DNA of 12,934 nt from an uncultured Sutterella sp. (lineage in GTDB: Bacteria; Pseudomonadota; Gammaproteobacteria; Burkholderiales; Burkholderiaceae_F). The notes beneath the pieces were generated by a model, which saw only the letters and a list, made by a program, of their open reading frames with translations, was not told the DNA's origin and did not search any database. Position 1 is the stretch's first letter; every line of letters begins with the position of its first letter. A program made the translations under genes and the position numbers. Location of the stretch: the NCBI GenBank assembly GCA_900542195.1, contig UQNA01000063.1:1-12934 (forward strand), given 5' to 3'. Of this stretch, positions 1 to 6,668 are shown one piece after another.

Positions 1-40
1 GCGAAAGTAGGTAGCCTCCGGGCTCAATTATTTAAAACAG

Positions 41-80
41 ACCCTCGAAGTCATTGCGGCTCCGAGGGTTTTGTCTTTTT
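41..80 (+). terminator. Intrinsic terminator of an upstream transcript
   Basis: ACCCTCG (41-47) pairs with CGAGGGT (63-69) and is followed by a T-rich run to 80. It ends a transcript entering from the left edge. Only about 40 bases of that transcript are visible. They contain a small hairpin, AGCC-TCCG-GGCT (13-24), and stop codons in two frames (8-10 and 12-14), so I cannot tell whether it is a coding or a structured RNA gene. Confidence 0.75.
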
Positions 81-197
81 GAAGATAATTATTCGATAAT
101 TTTTTCAGAATCCACCAAGGACTTCAATCTCCCTAAGCCCTAAATATGCCTGCTTCTGGCAAAAAATTAATTTTTAAATACAAAATATGCCGAAATA

Positions 198-225
198 GGT
201 ATAAACACTAGTATTCTTTTATACC
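198..225. repeat. Inverted repeat, possible operator
   Basis: GGTATAAA (198-205) and TTTATACC (218-225) are perfect 8-base inverted arms around a 12-base spacer containing ACTAGT. It lies about 100 bases before the likely promoter of the downstream gene. It could be an upstream regulator site or a chance AT-rich match. No T-run follows, so it is not a terminator. Confidence 0.3.
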
Positions 226-323
226 CTTTGAGGCTTAAGGCTTTTATAAAGGTTAATTTCAAAAAATATAAAAAATACAGGTAGTTATAACTGTTTTAGT
301 TAGCTAATAAATCTTTTTAAAGG

Positions 324-329
324 TATAAT
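324..329 (+). promoter_or_regulatory. -10 box (TATAAT) for the gene at 358
   Basis: TATAAT is a perfect sigma-70 -10 match 28 bases before the GTG start. No good -35 is found at 16-18 bases upstream (the sequence there is like TAGCTA or TTAGCT). The promoter is therefore either activator-dependent or weak, and the leader would be only about 20 bases. Confidence 0.45.
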
Positions 330-357
330 CTTCGGGTCGAAACTACCGAGATTAAAA

Positions 358-549
358 GTGTTTTCAAAATTGCAGAAAAAGACGATCAAGCACATGATGT
401 TTTCCATCGGACTTATCGCACTTGGCTACATCACCGCTGTATGCGGCATTCATTATGATCCTGTTATGTGGTTAGGTTTAATTGTTATGTTGTCTGGTTG
501 GTTTGTATTAATTAGAACCGGACACGGTGCCTTAACAGGAAAAAGATAG
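358..549 (+). CDS. Small inner-membrane protein, unknown function
   Basis: The 63-residue product has a basic N-terminus (KLQKKTIKH, residues 4-12) followed by two hydrophobic segments, about residues 14-30 and 36-52, and a short basic tail (TGKR). This predicts a two-helix membrane hairpin with both ends in the cytoplasm. I do not recognise the family. The start is GTG at 358 with a weak GAG seven bases upstream. ATG codons at 394 and 397 are alternatives, but no better ribosome binding site precedes them. It is monocistronic, between a -10 box and a strong terminator at 609-657. A real gene is likely because of its good membrane-protein composition and its own flanking signals. Confidence 0.55.
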   Translation: MFSKLQKKTIKHMMFSIGLIALGYITAVCGIHYDPVMWLGLIVMLSGWFVLIRTGHGALTGKR

Positions 550-608
550 ATTACCAGTGAGACAATAAAAATAAGTAAAGGGTTTATCCCTACCACAAAA
601 ATCTACAG

Positions 609-657
609 AAAAACGAGCAAAATTTCCGGGAGATCTCCTGATATTTTGCTCGTTTTT
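609..657 (+). terminator. Strong, nearly symmetric intrinsic terminator
   Basis: AAAAACGAGCAAAAT (609-623) pairs perfectly with ATTTTGCTCGTTTTT (643-657). The loop contains a further palindrome, GGAGATCTCC (629-638). A/T tracts on both sides would let it work in either direction. It closes the small membrane gene at 358-549 and separates it from the next gene, which starts only 53 bases later. Confidence 0.85.
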
Positions 658-709
658 CTTTGCCTGCAACCTTTCAAAATAGCAAGTGTGTTAACTAAAG
701 GTAATAACA

Positions 710-1927
710 ATGACTTGCTTAAATGACTTCTCCTTATCTTTTAAAGGCAGAGACTTTCTTCCGCTAATGGTTGGCGGAATGGGGACGAATATTTCAACGG
801 CTGAACTTGTTCTTGCTATTGAAAAGTTGGGAGGAATTGCACATCTTTCAGATGCCATGCTGCCCGATGTTGCCGACAAAGCTTTGGGAACACACTTTAC
901 AAAGGAAAGAACCGAAAGGCTGAAATCCTTCATTCCTCAATGGGATAAATCTAACAATCATTTTGATTTGGACAGACTTGCCGATGCCACAAAATCTTAT
1001 ATCTCTGATGTAATGAGCAGGGCAAAGGGCAAAGGTCTTGTTCTGGTCAACTGTATGGAAAAGCTGACCATGAACGATAGCCTTTCCACTTTGAAAGTTC
1101 GTTTAAATTCCGCTTTAGATGCCGGTATTGACGGCATTACTCTCTCAGCCGGTTTGCATTTGTCCAGCTTTAAATTAATGCAAGAAAATAAAAGATTTAA
1201 TGATGCGCTGCTAGGAATTGTTGTTTCTTCCACTCGCGCTTTAAATTTATTTCTTAAGAAGACAAGTTCGCTAGGAAGGCTTCCGGACTATGTCATCGTA
1301 GAAGGACCATTAGCCGGAGGCCATTTAGGTTTCGGTGACGATTGGAAAAATTTCAGCTTGGAAAAGATTGTGAAGGAAGTAAAAGAATTCGTTTCCCAGG
1401 CCGGACTTCAGATTCCTGTGATTGCGGCCGGCGGCATTTACTCCGGAAAAGAAGCCACAAGGTTTGTCAAGGAAATCGGCGCTGACGGAATTCAGGCTGC
1501 CACCCGGTTTACTATCGTTAAAGAGTCCGGTCTGCCTGAAGAAGTTAAACAGGTCTACATCAATGCCGAAGATAAAGACGTCGAAGTCAACCATTTTTCT
1601 CCTACCGGATACCCGATGAGAATGCTGAAGTCTTCACCGGCTCTTTCGAGTGACATACGTCCCAATTGCGAATCCTACGGCTATCTGCTCAATCATGGGA
1701 CCTGTTCTTATTTAAAAGAATGGCAGGAAAGACATCGTGAATCCACGGACGCTCTCCAAACTAAATGTTGTCTCTGCACCCAGATGAGAAATTATAAAGT
1801 TTGGACCTGCGGCACAACTGTCTCAAAACTCAAAGAGACTACGAAGAAAGGGAAGGATGGAAAATGGATACTTCCCACCGCCGAGGAAGTCTGGAACGAC
1901 TACAAATATGAGTCATTTCCAGGTTAA
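710..1927 (+). CDS. Nitronate monooxygenase-like FMN enzyme (NPD family)
   Basis: This 405-residue protein matches the 2-nitropropane dioxygenase/nitronate monooxygenase TIM-barrel family. Near the N-terminus is PLMVGGMGTNIS (18-29), the usual flavin-binding opening. AGGHLG at 202-207 carries the conserved histidine (H205). PVIAAGGIYSG (236-246) and GADGIQAATRF (257-267) are the phosphate-binding glycine segments for FMN. Family members oxidise alkyl nitronates or act as related flavin enzymes, so the exact substrate is unknown. It is longer than the usual 310-370 residues: the extra C-terminus (about 315-405) holds six cysteines (320, 332, 353, 354, 356, 367), including CCLC. The start ATG has AAAGG eight bases upstream. 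It stands alone between two terminators. No clear promoter is visible in the 52 bases before it. Confidence 0.85.
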   Translation: MTCLNDFSLSFKGRDFLPLMVGGMGTNISTAELVLAIEKLGGIAHLSDAMLPDVADKALGTHFTKERTERLKSFIPQWDKSNNHFDLDRLADATKSYISDVMSRAKGKGLVLVNCMEKLTMNDSLSTLKVRLNSALDAGIDGITLSAGLHLSSFKLMQENKRFNDALLGIVVSSTRALNLFLKKTSSLGRLPDYVIVEGPLAGGHLGFGDDWKNFSLEKIVKEVKEFVSQAGLQIPVIAAGGIYSGKEATRFVKEIGADGIQAATRFTIVKESGLPEEVKQVYINAEDKDVEVNHFSPTGYPMRMLKSSPALSSDIRPNCESYGYLLNHGTCSYLKEWQERHRESTDALQTKCCLCTQMRNYKVWTCGTTVSKLKETTKKGKDGKWILPTAEEVWNDYKYESFPG

Positions 1928-1978
1928 CGAATAACAAAAGTTTTTACATATCAATCAGGGAGAACTTCTTCCTCAGCT

Positions 1979-2020
1979 GGCGAAAGAACGGAGAACAAAG
2001 TCCTTCTTTCGCCTTTTTTT
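1979..2020 (+). terminator. Intrinsic terminator of the nitronate monooxygenase gene
   Basis: GGCGAAAGAA (1979-1988) pairs with TTCTTTCGCC (2004-2013), extended by GGA/TCC with a bulge, and is followed by seven T (2014-2020). Confidence 0.9.
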
Positions 2021-2496
2021 CTCTTTGAAAAATTTTCTTTTGAAGCTCAAAAACAACAAAAAATGTTGTTTTTTTCATGAATATGTAGCTTTTTAGAATC
2101 AAATATTTCTAAAGTATGTTGCTTTTTCGCAAATAACACTAATTATTTTTTTCTTTCCGGTAACCCATCTTGGGTTTGGTAGGGTTATTTAATTTTAAGT
2201 TATTCTTTTATAACCATTGTATATAAACACACTAAATATTTTAAAAATATTATTTAAAATTAAATAGTTATATAGAAATTTTAAAGTTTTTTATCCCTTA
2301 AAAAAGCTATATATTTTAAACAATTTATTCAAATTCAAAGTAAAAACCCTTAATTAATCTGGTTAAATCTTGTCTCTGTTTGGGTTCTACTTTATGAGTA
2401 AAGGTTTTCCCGAATATAAACTGACCTCAGTTGTTTAGAGATATTACGAAATATTTCGAACGTTTAGTTAAATCTAATTTCCATTGGAGAGAGATC
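2021..2496 (+). other. AT-rich region upstream of the porin gene
   Basis: There is no gene in these 476 bases. Seen here are a weak all-AT-type hairpin with AAAAACAACA (2049-2058) and TGTTGTTTTT (2064-2073), an inverted pair TAACCC/GGGTTA (2161-2166, 2182-2187) and a long very AT-rich run (2190-2340) of the kind that acts as an UP element. Candidate promoters are TTGTCT (2370-2375) with TATGAG (2393-2398), 17 bases apart, or a -10 TATAAA at 2415-2420 with a poor -35. A 12-base perfect palindrome, CGAAATATTTCG (2447-2458), lies just upstream of the coding start. The long leader and rich regulation fit a highly expressed, controlled porin. Confidence 0.5.
2447..2458. repeat. Palindrome in the porin leader
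   Basis: CGAAATATTTCG is a perfect 12-base palindrome 39 bases before the porin start. It would lie in the 5' leader or just past the promoter, a position where a bound repressor could block transcription. A shorter related palindrome, TTTCGAAA, occurs at 8291-8298 upstream of the cytochrome/flavoprotein operon. Confidence 0.3.
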
Positions 2497-3805
2497 ATGA
2501 CGGGATATAAACTTTTGGTGACTGCGATCGCACTTGCATTAACTCCGGCCTTCGCAGCCAATAGTGCCGACAGCACCAGCAGTGCTTCGCAACCTTCCGC
2601 TTCTGCATCCTCTGCTTCTGCCACACCAAGCGTACAGTATCGTTCTGGTCCGACAAAGAGAGGCCGCGGAGTTGCATTTGCCTCAACAAGTTCTACTGAA
2701 ACAAGCAATACTAGCCACGCTAGCTCTGCTATCGCACAGATTCCTATGGATGCCAAGCAGCTCTATCACCTTGTTCGGTGAATTAGACGGCGGCGTCACA
2801 ATCGAAAAATTAAGAGGCAAAGACACAACAGTCAAGATGTCCAGCGGCAACTGGTATTGGACAAGCTGGGGTATTAAAGGTGTTGAAGATTTAGGCGGAG
2901 GCAATGCGGCCATCTTCACATTGCAGCAAGCTTTCAAGCTTGACAATGGCGAAGGTGTTGGAGGCGGTGCTTTCAATAACCAAGCTTTCTTAGGTTTGCA
3001 AGGCGGTTGGGGCAGATTAACATTCGGTCACCAAGCAGGTTTATCTTCCGGGGACGGTGATTACAGTATGCTCGGAGGCAGCGCCCTTGGTACAGGTTTT
3101 ACCGTCATTGGTAATTTAGCCGGCGTCTTCCTGACAACCGGCTGGTTAGACAATTCCATCGCTTACCGTACACAAAAATACAATGGGTTGCAATTCACAG
3201 CCATGTACTCCAACGGCATAGATGGTGACGATAAAGAATGGTCTAAGAATAGCCACTACTACGGCTTAGGTTTGACATATGACGTCGGCGCATTCAATTC
3301 CAACTTTATGTTTGAATTAGAAGACCACAAGGGCACAAAATTGGCAGACGGTTCTCCTGCTAAGTTAGACAAGACACAGTATTACACCGCCGGTGCATCT
3401 TATGACTTCGGTGCGTTTACTCTGTACGGTGCCTATCAATTTGTAAATCATGGCACAAGAATGCCTAATTACAACATGATTCACCTTGTTGACGCATCCA
3501 GTACAGCGACGAAACCAGCAACAGAGATTCCGACAAAAGGCGTTCGTCAAAACGCAGCTTCTGTTTCTGTTGCAACTCCGGTTGCCGGCGGTACTTTAAT
3601 GCTTCAGCTTAATGGGGTGAAAGGTAAGATTCTTAACGACAGTGATAAATACCAAGCTTGGTCCATTGGTTCCGGTTACACCTATCCGCTCTCTAAGAGA
3701 ACTCTTCTTTACGGTAGCGTTAACTACGGTCAAGGCGGTAAAGCTCTCAAGCACAGCAACTTGGACGGCTTTACCACAGTGTTTGGAATGGCAACAACAT
3801 TCTAA
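2497..3805 (+). CDS. General porin of the outer membrane, frame broken once near 2755
   Basis: Translation from ATG 2497 (GGAGAGAG four bases upstream) gives a signal peptide ending in TPAFA, then about 60 Ser/Ala/Thr-rich residues, and stops at 2781. The next frame gives an intact beta-barrel that opens with SSSITLFGELDGGV. It continues with typical porin strands (WGIKGVEDLGGG, FLGLQGGWGRLTFGHQAG, AYRTQKYNGLQFTAMYSNG) and ends in FGMATTF with the terminal Phe needed for barrel assembly. Removing one A of the AA at 2755-2756 joins MDA directly to SSSITLFGE and yields 435 residues, normal for betaproteobacterial 16-strand porins. So the sequence as given has one extra base. This may be a recent mutation, a sequencing error or, less likely, programmed +1 frameshifting. 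The downstream tetraheme cytochrome is probably co-transcribed. Identity as a porin is firm; functional status is not. Confidence 0.85.
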
Positions 3806-3847
3806 GTCTCTTGCCTGATTTAATTTAAGCTCTATTAATAATCTTCT

Positions 3848-3873
3848 AAGAGGCTCCATGCAGTGGGCCTCTA
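3848..3873 (+). promoter_or_regulatory. Intercistronic hairpin before the tetraheme cytochrome RBS
   Basis: AGAGGC (3849-3854) pairs with GCCTCT (3867-3872), with extra inner CCA/TGG pairing. It ends one base before the GAGGAGG ribosome binding site (3874-3880). There is no T-run, so it is not a classical terminator. It may stabilise the porin mRNA 3' end after processing, or tune translation of the cytochrome. Confidence 0.4.
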
Positions 3874-3886
3874 GAGGAGGAATAAA

Positions 3887-4885
3887 ATGGCAGAAAGATC
3901 AAAATGGTTTATGTTCTGGGTAGTTTGCGGCAGCTTCCTAGCAGGTATTCTTGCCGTCTGTGGCCTGGTAAGCGGTGTTAATTGGGCCGGCTCTGACAAA
4001 TTCTGTGGAACATTCTGCCACACTATGAATGGCGTGGCGTATGCATGGAAACAGGGCGCACACGGCCGAAATCCCTCCGGTGTTACTGCCGGGTGTTCCG
4101 ATTGTCACTTGTACAATGCCTCAGAACCGGTCCTTGGTCCATTAGGCTATATCAGTCTCTTAGGCCATAAGGTGGTTGCAGCTTCTCATAGCGGATTCGG
4201 TCAGGTTATTGGACGTTTTGATACTCCGATGACATGGCTTCAACAACGCCCGGAAGTTGAACAACAAGAAATCGGTTGGTTCAAAGGCAATAATTTCCAT
4301 ACTTGCCGCGGTTGTCATGATTTATCTTTGATGTATGACAAGACGAATCCGTCAATCGGCGCATGGCATGCTCTTTATAAAGATCAGACATTAGATTGTC
4401 TGTCTTGTCATAAAGATGTCGGCCATGATTACAAGCAGGTTGATGAATACATTAAGACAAATAATGCATATCCTCCGCTTGATGAAGCTTGGGTGTTCCC
4501 GGTGTCTGCTTCCACAAGCGCAAGCCCGATGCCTCCGCAGAATTTAACTCCTGAACAGCTCAAAAAAGACGCCCAGCCTTGGACTCCTAACAGCACAAGT
4601 GCTGCCAGCAGCAATCAGCAGCCGAATGTAAATCAGTCACAGGACGTTCAAAAGATTGCTCAGGAACTTTACGAAAAGACTAAAGAAGGCTTTAACGTAA
4701 AACAGCCTCAGACTCCAGCGCCTGCACCGGCCGCAACCAGTGCAGCATCGTCGGCACCTAAGACACAGGCTGCCGCACCGGCTCCTGCTCCAGCTGCCAA
4801 ACCTGCAGCAGCTCCGGTTCCGGCCTCTAAACCTGCGCCGGCTGCAACATCTGCGGCAAGCCAGCAGCCCGCGGCTAAGAAGTAG
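3887..4885 (+). CDS. Membrane-anchored NapC/NirT-type tetraheme cytochrome c
   Basis: This predicted quinol-oxidising cytochrome feeds periplasmic reductases. One N-terminal helix (about 7-29) anchors it. The heme sites are C40-GTF-C44-H45, C70-SD-C73-H74, C140-RG-C143-H144 and C171-LS-C174-H175, the four-heme count of NapC, NrfH and CymA. The first site has three residues between its cysteines instead of two, followed by TM, where the family usually has a heme-1 Met ligand. From about 205 to 332 there is a low-complexity tail, the last 60 residues almost all Pro, Ala, Ser and Lys, which is not usual in the family. It would extend into the periplasm. A strong GAGGAGG sits six bases before ATG. 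The gene lies 81 bases after the porin with no terminator between, so they are probably one operon. Its electron partner could be the triheme cytochrome at 8563. Confidence 0.88.
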   Translation: MAERSKWFMFWVVCGSFLAGILAVCGLVSGVNWAGSDKFCGTFCHTMNGVAYAWKQGAHGRNPSGVTAGCSDCHLYNASEPVLGPLGYISLLGHKVVAASHSGFGQVIGRFDTPMTWLQQRPEVEQQEIGWFKGNNFHTCRGCHDLSLMYDKTNPSIGAWHALYKDQTLDCLSCHKDVGHDYKQVDEYIKTNNAYPPLDEAWVFPVSASTSASPMPPQNLTPEQLKKDAQPWTPNSTSAASSNQQPNVNQSQDVQKIAQELYEKTKEGFNVKQPQTPAPAPAATSAASSAPKTQAAAPAPAPAAKPAAAPVPASKPAPAATSAASQQPAAKK

Positions 4886-4908
4886 TTAAATCAATTACAG
4901 AGACTAAT

Positions 4909-4943
4909 AACCTCCTGATGTTTTCAGCTCAGGAGGTTTTCTT
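4909..4943 (+). terminator. Intrinsic terminator of the porin-cytochrome operon
   Basis: AACCTCCTGA (4909-4918) pairs perfectly with TCAGGAGGTT (4929-4938) and runs into TTTTCTT. Confidence 0.9.
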
Positions 4944-4989
4944 ATGGTCGCGTGGAGGGAGCGCTGCAAAACGTAATTAGTTCTTTTGT

Positions 4990-5022
4990 AAAGAAAAAGG
5001 AACACAGATTGATAGTGTTCCT
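4990..5022 (-). terminator. Intrinsic terminator of the Sel1-apbE operon
   Basis: On the minus strand AGGAACAC (5022-5015) pairs with GTGTTCCT (5005-4998) and is followed by TTTTTCTTT. It is convergent with the terminator at 4909-4943, and it lies 35 bases after the apbE stop codon. Confidence 0.85.
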
Positions 5023-5056
5023 GAAATGTAAAAAAGCTTTTTGCGAATCTGCCAGA

Positions 5057-6100
5057 TTATTCTTTACGTATAAAACCAACTTGATACAAAGGCTCAATCA
5101 CATACAAATCTCCTTTGAGATTATCAGTAGCAGCGGCATGTTCAAGTTTTTCATCGATAAGGACAGCCTTTAATTCGGGATGTTCGACTAGAAATTTCAA
5201 GGCACCATCCCAGCCCATCACAAATAAAGCAGTACATAGTCCGTCTGCATAGCCGGAATTTTTATTAATGATAGTGACGGAGGAAAGGGTAGCCGGCACC
5301 GGTTCACCTGTTTTCGGATTCAAAATATGATGGTATTTTTTCCCGTCTTTAATGAAGAATTTTTCATAATCTCCGCTAGTCACGACAGATTCATCCTTGG
5401 AGGGGACCGCAGCAAAGTTTCTTCCTCTCTTAAGATCCGGTTCTTGAATTCCTATGAACCATGGGTCACCTCTGCCGTTTGTGCCTAAGGTGATAATGTT
5501 TCCACCAAGACTTACCAAAGCATTATTGCATTCATTGGCACGAAGTTTTTGAGCAATTTTGTCTGCTATAAAGCCTTTCCCTGTGGCCCCTAAAGTAATC
5601 TCCTGGCCTTTCCCGATTTTGGCATAATATTTATCGCCTTCTTTCTTTGTCTGAATTTGCTTGTAGTCCACTTTTTTGAGAGCCTCGGAAATCTCTTCAG
5701 TAGAAGGTACTCGATGATTTGGATGATCCACACTCCATAATTTAACCAAAGTTCCTACCGTAGGATCTAGCGCTCCGTCAGTTATTTCACAGATATCTTT
5801 CGTTAAATCTAAAATTTCAACCGTATCCGGGCTAACTTCAACCCAGTTGCCGTTTGAAGTACCTAATTTTGAAATGTCGCTTGTAGGAATATAGGCCGAC
5901 AAAAGTTGTTCGAGCCGGAGGGTTTCATCTTTAATAACCTTTTGACAAAATTGTGCTTTTTCTTCGGTATCTGCTTTAACTTGACTAGTGATATTAGTTC
6001 CTAATGCTTGAAATTCATCAAGATAAACCTGAGAGGCCGAAGCGGTAAGGGAGAAGGCACAGAAAAGGAGTGACGTACAGAGGATTTTTTTCTTAAACAT
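5057..6100 (-). CDS. apbE: FAD:protein FMN transferase ApbE, exported
   Basis: ApbE moves FMN from FAD onto a Thr or Ser of target proteins in the periplasm. An N-terminal signal peptide (cleavage near ASAS, 22-25 counted from the ATG at 6106) lacks a convincing lipobox. Family signatures in order are QALGTN (33-38), LSAYIPTSDISKLG (69-82), DGALDPTVGTLVKLW (110-124), TLGATGKGF (171-179), ALVSLGGNI (196-204), SGDYEKFF and HHILNPKTGEP (244-269), and ADGLCTALFVMG (287-298) with the Asp/Thr metal ligands. I start it at the ATG at 6100 rather than 6106, because AGTAGG ends only two bases before 6106 but eight before 6100. That AGG overlaps the stop codon of the Sel1 gene, so the two are translationally coupled. 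I find no flavinylation motif of the S/T-G-A-S/T type in any other protein of the window, so the target is elsewhere. Confidence 0.92.
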   Translation of the reverse strand: MFKKKILCTSLLFCAFSLTASASQVYLDEFQALGTNITSQVKADTEEKAQFCQKVIKDETLRLEQLLSAYIPTSDISKLGTSNGNWVEVSPDTVEILDLTKDICEITDGALDPTVGTLVKLWSVDHPNHRVPSTEEISEALKKVDYKQIQTKKEGDKYYAKIGKGQEITLGATGKGFIADKIAQKLRANECNNALVSLGGNIITLGTNGRGDPWFIGIQEPDLKRGRNFAAVPSKDESVVTSGDYEKFFIKDGKKYHHILNPKTGEPVPATLSSVTIINKNSGYADGLCTALFVMGWDGALKFLVEHPELKAVLIDEKLEHAAATDNLKGDLYVIEPLYQVGFIRKE

Positions 6101-6109
6101 ATTCATTTC

Positions 6110-6496
6110 CTACTTTCTAAGATGACTGCAGGCTAATGTTTCGCCTAGGTCGCAGGCTCTTTGATAGAACCGGATACTTACCTCAGGATCACGGTTAACG
6201 CCTAAACCTTGACGGTAATTATTGGCTAAAGACAAACAGCCTACGGCAAAATTCAATCCGCAGGCCTTTTCATAATATTTATTTGATTCTTCTAGCTTTA
6301 ACTCCTGCTGGAGCTTGAAACCGAGGTAAAAACAACCCTTAGCGTCATTATTTTTACAGGCTTGCTTGGCAATTTGTTCTGCCTCTTCAAATTTTCCCTC
6401 CCGATGCTTAGCGATAGCTTCATCACCGGTGGAGGCATGCGAAACTGATAATACAAAACAAGATAAAAATAAAAGTGAGAGCAAAGGATTACGCAT
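6110..6496 (-). CDS. Exported Sel1-repeat, cysteine-paired protein (HcpA-like)
   Basis: This 128-residue protein has a signal peptide (about 1-21, ending SVSHA) followed by three helical Sel1/TPR-like repeats. Each repeat carries a pair of cysteines seven residues apart: C47/C55, C79/C87 and C115/C123. That spacing is the disulfide pattern of the Helicobacter cysteine-rich proteins. Repeat text such as YYEKACGLNFAVGCLSLANN is typical. Such proteins act as periplasmic scaffolds or binding proteins, and the specific partner is unknown. AAAAGG sits six bases before ATG. Its stop codon TAG lies inside the apbE ribosome binding region, so it is the first gene of a two-gene operon and may assist a periplasmic flavin or redox protein. 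Confidence 0.82.
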   Translation of the reverse strand: MRNPLLSLLFLSCFVLSVSHASTGDEAIAKHREGKFEEAEQIAKQACKNNDAKGCFYLGFKLQQELKLEESNKYYEKACGLNFAVGCLSLANNYRQGLGVNRDPEVSIRFYQRACDLGETLACSHLRK

Positions 6497-6560
6497 AGTT
6501 AGCCTTTTTAGAATTATTTTTGCTAGCTATAAGTTTAGAAACTGTGGAGTTTAATAGCTA

Positions 6561-6621
6561 TCCTTTGTCTCGCTTGTTACCCAAGTTAAGACAAAGGACC
6601 GGAATTTGAACGGTCCTTTTT
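6561..6621 (-). terminator. Overlapping hairpins: probable terminator after the hemolysin III gene
   Basis: AAAGGACCG (6593-6601) pairs with CGGTCCTTT (6611-6619). On the minus strand, downstream of the gene ending at 6669, this is followed by TTTGTCTT. The segment AGACAAAGGA (6589-6598) also pairs perfectly with TCCTTTGTCT (6561-6570). The two stems share the AAAGGA part and exclude each other. Read on the plus strand, the right-hand stem is followed by TTTTTG. The region also lies directly upstream of the Sel1-apbE operon and may include its promoter, which I could not define. Confidence 0.5.
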
Positions 6622-6668
6622 GAATTACGTTTTCTTTGAGTGGCGGTTCGGAACCGTCCAATGTCGAT

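Larger units (their letters stand above)
81..357. other. AT-rich intergenic region upstream of the small membrane gene
   Basis: No gene is seen here. It holds a perfect AT palindrome (AAAAATTAATTTTT, 162-175), a 9-base direct repeat AAATATGCC (142-150 and 183-191), an 8-base inverted repeat (198-225) and a -10-like TATAAT (324-329). The low GC content and these elements fit a promoter and regulatory region for the gene at 358. Confidence 0.5.

Noticed and set aside
1..40. 3' end of a known structural RNA (RNase P, tmRNA, 6S or 4.5S)
   Set aside because: The small AGCC/GGCT hairpin is visible, but none of the conserved 3' segments of these RNAs can be recognised in so short a piece.
583..592. 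Shared decamer ATCCCTACCA at 583-592 and 8540-8549
   Set aside because: A ten-base match within 13 kb is expected by chance, and only the second copy takes part in a clear stem.
2049..2073. A second terminator after the nitronate monooxygenase gene
   Set aside because: The stem has only two G-C pairs, so it would be weak, and a strong terminator lies just upstream at 1979-2020.
2564..2760. An upstream extension of the porin frame starting at ATG 2564
   Set aside because: The residues before the barrel in this frame are Leu/Pro/His-rich and form no signal peptide. The other frame has a proper ribosome site, signal peptide and plausible linker, so a frame break explains the data better.
2497..4885. 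MtrAB-type extracellular electron conduit
   Set aside because: The barrel looks like an ordinary 16-strand porin, and the cytochrome is an inner-membrane tetraheme, not a large decaheme threaded through the barrel.
4952..5173. 73-residue plus-strand open frame
   Set aside because: It crosses the minus-strand terminator at 4990-5022 and runs antisense into the end of apbE. It has no ribosome site or family features.
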